Part shown: piece by piece, positions 57,712 through 64,000 of the stretch | How positions within the stretch are numbered: position 1 is the stretch's first letter | Layout: each line of letters opens with the position of its first letter | DNA from: Paraspadella gotoi | Lineage: Eukaryota; Chaetognatha | Length of the DNA: 64,000 bases | Assembly (NCBI GenBank): GCA_051294375.1 | Contig: JBJCIZ010000009.1 | Coordinates: 24,701-88,700, forward strand | Direction of reading: 5' to 3' | Program-made: the position numbers and the translations under genes | The notes under the pieces: model-generated | What the model was told of the DNA's origin: nothing | Seen by the model: the letters and a program-made list of their open reading frames with translations, nothing else | The model's database searches: none

Positions 57712-58077
57712 AAGAACAATCCAACGCCGCCGTCTCGCCCAAGAGCAGAGCTGCAGCCGCTTCCAGAGCAGCCCATTTCGACCATAGCGGATATATCCAT
57801 GATGCGTGTTCCACCGCGCCCACGTCTCCAAGGACGTGAAGGTCCAGGGCCCCCGCTCCCCCCAACCCCTCCACCCCACCCCTTCAAACACCTCATCTCC
57901 AATGCCCCCCAATCGCCTACTTCCCTCCACCAGCAGACAACGACGACGAAGACAACGACTACGGGCCGGCGCCTAACAAATACCGCTTTTGGAAACAGGG
58001 TCGCCGCAGATCTTGGCAGCAACAAGCGGACTTTGAACAATCGGAAAGAGAATAGGATGAGAAGAAAGAGGAAATAG
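57712..58077 (+). CDS. Proline-rich exon with basic tail
   Basis: After the acceptor TTACCTTTTTAG (57711), one frame stays open for 121 codons (KNNPTPPSRPRAELQPLP...) through GPGPPLPPTPPPHP to a basic end (RKENRMRRKRK). From about 57920 a second frame gives an acidic then basic text (DDEDNDYGPAPNKYRFWKQG), so a frameshift is possible. The 5' exon was not found. It converges on the minus-strand gene that ends at 58178. Confidence 0.45.
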   Translation, partial: KNNPTPPSRPRAELQPLPEQPISTIADISMMRVPPRPRLQGREGPGPPLPPTPPPHPFKHLISNAPQSPTSLHQQTTTTKTTTTGRRLTNTAFGNRVAADLGSNKRTLNNRKENRMRRKRK

Positions 58078-58177
58078 ACGCCCTCTTCCGGGCAGAAAAT
58101 AACCTCTCTTAATTTTATTGCCGTACGTCGATCGACGTAGAAACTTTTAAGTTTATCGACAGCCGTCGATTTTTTGT

Positions 58178-59050
58178 TTATTCTTCAATCTCGATTCGAT
58201 TCATTTCTCGTTCTTTATTTTCTGAAAGATAAAACATTCGTTTTATCTTCTCTTCGTAGCGGATTCGTTCCTTTTCTCGTTGCTGTTTTTCTTCATCCAG
58301 ATCATTACGAAGCTTCTTGTTGACTTTTTCCAGTTCGAATTTTAGTGCTCTCTTTTTGGCAAGTAGACGACATATTTCTTCATTACATGAGCTGGAATAG
58401 ACGCTCGCGAGAGAGGACGAGGCGATTGGCGTCAGTTCGGCGTAGGATAACGCCGATTTGGAAGAAGCGGCGTCTTTGAAGACAACGTTTCTAACATGAT
58501 GAGGGAGGGGGGTTGAACGTATCCCGGACTTCTTTGGGAGTCCGCTCGATTCGTTGCTCGGATTGATAAAGAGACCAAAGTTTTTTAGCACGAACTTTTC
58601 GAAGTTGATGCCGCATTTCTTCGCAACGCGGCGCCAGTTTTTGCGGCACGCTTTGATGAGCTTGCCGAGGCGCCCTACGAGCTTGATATCTGGACGAAAT
58701 TTCCAGACGTTGGAGGTGCCGATGATAAAGGGAATTGTCGGGTCGTTGTAGGCTAGCTGGCTTATTTTATTATCCAGCATGTTGAGGTCGACATCTGGGA
58801 TTGGTGGCATGAGATCATTCGTTGGGGTCAGCGCAAATTCCGATGTCGCTGATGGATGCGGAAGTAAAGACTGTTGAATAGTCTTCACCTTGGACGTCTA
58901 GAGAGAGATTGATTTTCTCCACGGAGCACCACATGGCGTCCTTTTTAGAGTATCTGGGTGAGTACAATGATAACAATTGTTTAATAAATTACCCAGTATA
59001 ATTTGTGAAATAATAAGTCCAAATTAAATATTGATTTTCACCTTAGCCAT
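58178..59050 (-). CDS. Two-exon gene, paralogue B, 242 aa with C-terminal coiled coil
   Basis: A nine-base first exon ATGGCTAAG (59042-59050, donor AAG/GTGAAA) joins in phase 0 to exon 2 (58897-58178) after the acceptor ATCTCTCTCTAG, giving Met-Ala-Lys-Thr-Ser-Lys. Around residues 54-100 it has NDPTIPFIIGTSN, then KLVGRLGKLIKACRKNWRRV. This parallels NNP..IIEGTSN and a W/R-rich stretch in the gene at 52812-54236. Residues ~178-242 are a Lys/Glu/Arg coiled coil ending EMNRIEIEE. The shared block may be a DNA- or protein-binding domain (inference). No known family recognised. Confidence 0.65.
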
Positions 59051-59084
59051 GGAGATTTGCGTCGCCGTTACAGGTGAGTTCGAG

Positions 59085-59218
59085 GGTGAATTTCAAGTTG
59101 ACTTCAATTGGGATCGGGTTGACTTCGAATTGGGATTGGGTTGGCTTCGAATTACGATCGGGTTGGCTTCGAATTGGGATCAGGTTGGCTTCGAATTGGG
59201 ATCAGGTAAAGTTTGTTC
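59085..59218. repeat. ~23-bp minisatellite (TTGGCTTCGAATTGGGATCAGG)n
   Basis: Six imperfect units with TTCGAATTGGGAT. It lies just upstream of the micro-exon of paralogue B, in its putative promoter region. Confidence 0.9.
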
Positions 59219-59488
59219 CAGTTTTTAACGTTCAAATTTATTATAAGAAAAGATAATCTGTAATGAGATAGAAAACAGAGAATTCAATGGCAAATCTTTT
59301 CGTATTAAAGTTCATGACGAAACGAATATGATTTTCGAAATTCCAATGAATATCAAATTAATAATAAAAATTTTTTAATCTATTCAGAGAAGAGTTTTTG
59401 TATTTAGTGAGAATATTTCTCCGTCCTCTTCGAGGATCTTCGCCCAACGTGCGAGACCAGCGACCATCGCTCCGCGGTGACCGACTCA
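59219..59488. other. Spacer before the right arm
   Basis: AT-rich, no gene seen. Confidence 0.4.
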
Positions 59489-60812
59489 AAGCTGTATCAT
59501 CCAAAGATTACCATCATCCACATAAAACTCCATTGCTTCCGTTGCCTCTTTCACCTCATCCATCCGTTCCCATTTCGCATTCAGCCGCGAAATACAAAAT
59601 TACACTACGCGACCAAAGAAAAATTGTCGCAAGTTTCGTTCCTCTTCCATCAGCACCCTTCCTGCAGTGCTGACTCTCGACGAATCCTCGCCAAATCGAT
59701 TGTCAGTGGTACGGTGAAATCCCTACACGAGTGCCCTCTACAAATACGATGCATGCAGCCAGAGAGAAGGCGTACAGAAACTTTGGTCAAACAAACACAT
59801 AAATTTCATCAAACGTGCCTGTGGTCGAAAATTTTAATTTCATCATTTTGTCTTGCAACAAATTTTATTATTTACTGTGTTATTTATCTACTATTGAGGC
59901 ATTAGTTAAATGTCAATCTGTTTATTACATTTTACATGAAAGATTCTGTGCAACCGTTTAAAGCACAAATTTTAAAGTTTACTACTGACGAGTGTGATTG
60001 GAATCACACGATAATCATAATTGTATCTCTCTTCTCGTGCAACATGTACGAAATTTTTTTTTAAAATTTAATTATAATTTTTTTCTCGCAAAACACGCGA
60101 ATATTTTTATAGTTCATATGACAAGTGTGAAACTTCTCACGCTATTAAAAAGTTTTACTCCTTTCAAAATTGTTTTGCCTAAACTGTCTCTAATGACTGC
60201 TGTAGAAAATGAATAAAACGCATTGAATTTAATGATATAATAATTAAAATGGAGTTGGTCACTCTTTTTAACAAAAAGTGAAAGTGAGAAAAAAGTTGTT
60301 AGGTCGCCATGGTAACAAAAATTTTATTCGCATCTAAATTACATGATTCATGTTGACTGTTTGTTACGGATCAAATGACGTCAAATGGCGTCAATAGTGC
60401 GAGCCACGTCTGATTAAAACCTAAATAAAATTGCCTCATTATATTCCGGCCAAAGAGTTGCATTCAATACAAACATTTGGTGAAATATTCCTCACCTTCT
60501 GAATTCTGATGTATCTCGTGAGTCACGTGATTCGTCGTCCTATTCTTTCATCGGCTTGTGAAGCATCAAGCATTGATCCGGTCCAGTAAAGCCAAGAACT
60601 GTTACGGAAAAGACTCCATTCACGAAGAAACCTTGTAATAGCTAGATAGATATTTATAAAAATTCCTAACTAGAGTAGCTAGACGATTGTTCCTACTGTT
60701 CTCAATTTTTACTATTTTGAGAGTTTTTTTGGGGGACTTTCTCTAAATAATATTTGAAGGGTCGAATGGGGGAGGTGTGCCGAAAATCTCCCGATAAACC
60801 TCTCAATTATTG
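59489..60812 (+). repeat. Right inverted arm of the 50.2-60.8 kb structure
   Basis: Reverse complement of the left arm from the inner CTCCGCGGTGACCGACTCAAAG edge (given in part: CTCCGCGGTGACC) to ATTCACGAAG near 60630. It then runs on as in the copy at 45336, to CCGATAAACCTCTCAATTAT. The minus-strand ORF at 60803 has its stop codon within the outermost bases of this arm. Confidence 0.85.
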
Positions 60813-61310
60813 TTGGGTAATTTTTCAACGTTGAGACAGTTGGTACAGTCAGAACGGTCAGGTAAATCGGAATGACAGTCATTTGTTTTACGTGAGGGAC
60901 GGTCCTTACCCCGAACAGGATTCCTAGCTGGTTCCAAACTCATCTCAGGCGAACAAGTGCGTAACAGTGACATGCCTTGAAAAAAGTTATCTGGGATTGA
61001 AAACCCGACATTTGATCTGGGATTCAGTTCATCAAAAATATCGGGAAATTGAACTGCAGGAGCGCGAGTAAGTAGAATAGACGCAGTAGATCGGGTAAGG
61101 ATTCGTGGGGTACGGTCAGATAGCACTCTCCTGGCTCTATCCATAACGTACGTCACTCTGTCAGTCTCTAAGTGAGTGTAAGCCCTGACCACCTTTGTTA
61201 ATGTCTCAACACCTTGAAGCACTCTTTTCCTAACGTCAATCTCACCCAATACGGAACCATTAACTTTGTCAGCGTCAACCTCGTAACTCAGTCGCTCGAA
61301 GTTTTCAATA
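60803..61310 (-). CDS. Unrecognised 3' exon, ~165 codons
   Basis: The open frame runs from about 61305 (DIENFERLSYEVDADKVNGS) through LQGVETLTKVVRAYTHLETD, MDRARRVLSDRTPRI and AVQFPDIFDELNPRSNVGF. It ends in a charged, Ser/Asp/Cys-containing tail (DRSDCTNCLNVEKLPNNN). A methionine lies at 61249, but the frame continues upstream, so an acceptor near 61310 is more likely than that start. It has helical, protein-like composition. It may be a gag-like or host protein. It sits between inverted copies of arm-end sequence (60770-60812 and 62105-62150). Function unknown. Confidence 0.45.
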
Positions 61311-61774
61311 TCTTCATAAGTTCATGTACTATCCTCCTAATCCCTCGTTAAGAATTTAATGTAATCCATTTTGTACCTTTATTAGGATTGATGGCGAAGA
61401 GTGACAGTACGTCAGCAGAGAAAAGATGAGAGAAGAAGAACAGTAAAGATATAATGCAACAGGTTTTTGGAACTCCTGTAAAGTAATATAAAATTATTTT
61501 AAAGATTAAAACATTTTTAAACAGACTCTCGTCCGTACAGTGAACAAAACGAAAATGCAGGATTCCGTTCGGACGGCTTTCGTGTACCGACCGGCACCAA
61601 GACTGAGTAATTAATGTTAGTAATAGTAACACAGGTTTTACACTGTACTACCCATCACGAAATTCCGAGATCGCGGTGAAAAGATTTAAAATTCAAATGT
61701 AAACTGCAGCGTCACGTGTTCGTCCTACTACGGACCGTAGTATTTATACGGTAAAAAAAAATTAAATTCAGGAA
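61311..61774. other. Possible upstream intron or exons of the 60803 gene
   Basis: No clear second exon. AT-rich, with mixed short frames. Confidence 0.35.
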
Positions 61775-62150
61775 AAAACGGGTTACAAATATAACTGGCT
61801 CTCTAACAATTTATATTAAATTGCTAAGCTAATTATAATTTATAAGCAACAATAAACTAACTGTTTAACTCGCTAATTATACGTACTAGTTTCGGCTTCA
61901 GATCTTCATAGTAACCAAATATCGTCAAACATATTTTAGAGAATAAAATAATTATTTGGATCGTGAGTTTACGGAATGCGAAAAGGAGAGCAGAGATTCG
62001 AGGAGGAGGAGGAGGAGGATGAGGAGGAGGAAGAGGAGAGGAATTTTGAGACCGGAACCGATGACGTAATAGGAATGAAGAGTTGAAACAATGTAATTAT
62101 CAATAATTATAATGGAGAGGTTTATCGGGAGATTTTCGGCACATACGTGC
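61775..62150 (-). repeat. Inverted copy of the outer arm sequence
   Basis: Reverse complement of 46590-46960: AACGGGTTACAAATATAACT, GGTAACCAAATATCG (GTAACCAAATATCGTCAAAC here), a GAGGAGGAG tract, GGAACCGATGACGTAATAGG and GATTTTCGGCACA. Its end (62105-62150) is an inverted match of 60769-60806. The 60.8-62.1 kb segment thus has its own inverted ends. Confidence 0.8.
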
Positions 62151-62642
62151 CTTTCACTCCGCTCTAATACACATCCTTAGCTGCACAAGACCACTTCCAT
62201 AGTTCTTACCCAATCGAACCCACATCCTTACCCACACAGTGAATAAACTTCACAAGTTAGCTCATATTCATTGAATGATTGAATAGTTTTTTTTTATAAG
62301 TGGTTGTACCAATTTCATTTCCCACAATTTTCTACCCAACCCCATAGCCCGACTCACTGCCTTGGCGACCCACGCGGACCCAAGCCCCTCGTCTCGCCCG
62401 TTTCCCCTTTCGGTTCATCGATTTCGGGTCGGATGGGACTATTCTCTTTTTTTGAAAGGGGGGGGGGTAGGGGGGAGGAAGGGGGGGCCGTTAGAGAAGG
62501 GCGTGGATGACCCTGGGGTGAGGAAGAGGGGGTCAAACACCCCCGCCGCTCGCCAAAAAAAGGTTTTTTTTCTGACTTTTTTTGGCGTCATTAATCAAAA
62601 CACCCATGACGGGACAGAGGCGAATATAAGTCTAGCGATGGA

Positions 62643-62644
<2 letters not shown>
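62151..62644. other. No gene; G-rich tract and hairpin
   Basis: 62458-62520 is G/A-rich. CGCCAAAAAAAG (62551-62562) and CTTTTTTTGGCG (62576-62587) form a perfect 12-bp stem with a 13-nt T-rich loop. No gene recognised. Confidence 0.5.

Positions 62645-62697
<53 letters not shown>
62645..62697. repeat. (GA)n microsatellite
   Basis: About 24 GA units. Confidence 0.97.
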
Positions 62698-62699
<2 letters not shown>

Positions 62700-64000
62700 A
62701 TAAAGAAAGTAGACTGGAAAAGTAACTATGTCTACTTAATTATTAGTTGAAGAATTTTTATACAACTTCATTTATAAAGAAGCCAATTTACTATGAAAGC
62801 AAAAAATGTATGAGCCTCATCAGTTTGAAAAATAAAGATATACCAATAATACGGTACAAAAGCATAATTGCAATTGATATGAAACGAAAAGCCACCGTGA
62901 AAAAAAGATTTTATTTGTTTGTTTTTTTATTTGTTTTTTTGAGTCTGAAAACAAAAACAATTGTTTTTCGATTATATTTCTCGAGTCGACAGAACATAAA
63001 AGACCAAAGATCATTTGTTTAAATTTCATTCACTCTACCGGGGTTTTTTTTTCATTCTTTCTCCAGATGGAGACAGACTTAAAATAAAACAAATGAACAC
63101 ATAGTGAATTCTAGCGCAAAGAATTAATAGAAACTCTTTTTAGTTTTCGTAGCGGGCTTTGGCTAAGAAAAACTCCAATGGGAAGCGAAAATTTCGTGGA
63201 TTATTAACCGATTAAAAAAAAATTCAAAAAAAAATTTTAAANNNNNNNNNNAACAAAAAAAAATAAAACAAAAAAAATATTGAAGGCCTTGGAAATGCGT
63301 TGATTCCAGGGAAAAAGAAAAAATCCTTTTTTTGGGGGGGGGTTATTTCTGAAAAAATTATGTTAATATTCTCGTTTAATTTTAATTTATGATTTTGTTT
63401 GATTTAAATTCAAGATTTTAGACTTGATTAAATGAAAGGAAAAGGGAATTTTTAAACACCATCATTGTTACACAAAATACCATTTGTAAATATACAATTA
63501 GTACAATTTATAAGTCCTTTATTTTTTTATTAAACTTAATGAAAATTAATTTTAAACTACATTAGGCGACAAGGCTTCTTGAGATTTTATTAAAACCTCA
63601 CCTTTGAATATTTTTTTAGCCAAACTTGTTTTCTACTTTTTCACGAAAAAATTTCGATTTCCAAAGATTCAATTTAAATTTTTCCGCCAAATTTATCATT
63701 TTAATCCCGAGGAAAAAATTTCCCGAGCTTTTTTTTTTTTTTTTGGAAATCTCGCGGGGAACCGAGACGGCGTTCGTTGTCATGGAAACCGCGTGGCGAA
63801 TCTTGAGGTCGACGACGACAACAACAACGACGACAAGGATCGAATGAAAAGTCTTCTCCTTCGGGAACAACAACAACAACAACAACAACAACAACGACGA
63901 CGACAATATCGTCGGGGAACCGACAATTCCCTCGAGACCGACAAGTAGACGAAGCTGAGCCCAAAATCCCAACGCGTCGGCTAAAACTCTTGTCGGACTC
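62698..64000. other. AT-rich, with (CAA)n and (GAC)n near the right edge
   Basis: No gene supported. 63242-63251 is a 10-N gap. 63808-63835 is GACGACGACAACAAC-like, and 63868-63895 is (CAA)9 giving a short Gln run in a plus-strand frame (63604-63948) that begins with Phe-rich, low-complexity sequence. I do not call it a gene. Confidence 0.5.

Noticed and set aside
63604-63948. Plus-strand frame with a Gln run
   Set aside because: The Gln run is a (CAA)n microsatellite and the remainder is low-complexity Phe/Lys; no splice or promoter evidence.

Overview
The window is animal (metazoan) nuclear DNA, very rich in repeats. The evidence is two degenerate BEL/Pao-type retroelements (a clade known only from animals), a spliced secreted or membrane protein gene with GCC2/GCC3 cysteine repeats, very short introns (47 nt in that gene, about 50-160 nt elsewhere), a tRNA-related SINE family and very many simple repeats. 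I cannot name the species. I saw no prokaryotic gene, rRNA, tRNA gene or CRISPR array. Assembly gaps (runs of 10, 25, 298 and 730 N) and many one-base indels suggest a draft assembly, so some frameshifts may be errors.

Layout. 1-9.3 kb: a ~375-bp tandem repeat, a miniature inverted-repeat element that carries a minisatellite, a broken BEL/Pao gag (minus strand), a nested 319-bp MITE, copies of a ~250-bp repeat and a ~1.9-kb foldback element. 9.4-11.8 kb: the best-supported host gene (minus strand), seen as one 2.26-kb exon plus one small upstream exon. 12.6-17.4 kb: a degenerate BEL/Pao element (plus strand) interrupted by an 828-bp MITE with a perfect 8-bp target-site duplication. That MITE contains an almost perfect 171-bp palindrome. 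17.9-44.9 kb: little beyond satellites and microsatellites (AG, AAAG, TTTTC, GTC/GAC, 10- to 24-bp minisatellites), six SINE copies and a ~2.3-kb duplicated block. 44.9-49.3 kb: another MITE and a ~960-bp array built on a palindromic 12-mer.

50.2-61 kb is the most unusual part. Two inverted arms of about 1.2 kb (50261-52853, itself carrying a 1387-bp insertion, and 59489-60812) enclose a 6.6-kb core. The core holds at least seven small genes on both strands, most with one short phase-0 intron. Two are diverged paralogues (52812-54236 and 58178-59050). Their products are short, acidic, basic or proline-rich, several with coiled-coil or lysine/arginine-rich tails, and I recognise none of them. 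The core may be an undescribed large terminal-inverted-repeat element or an old integrated DNA element; alternatively it is a host gene cluster that lies between inverted repeats.

How the parts relate. Many insertions can be dated against each other within the window because an uninterrupted copy of the same site is present elsewhere in it (319-bp MITE, 1387-bp element), or because removing the insert restores the reading frame (828-bp MITE in BEL).
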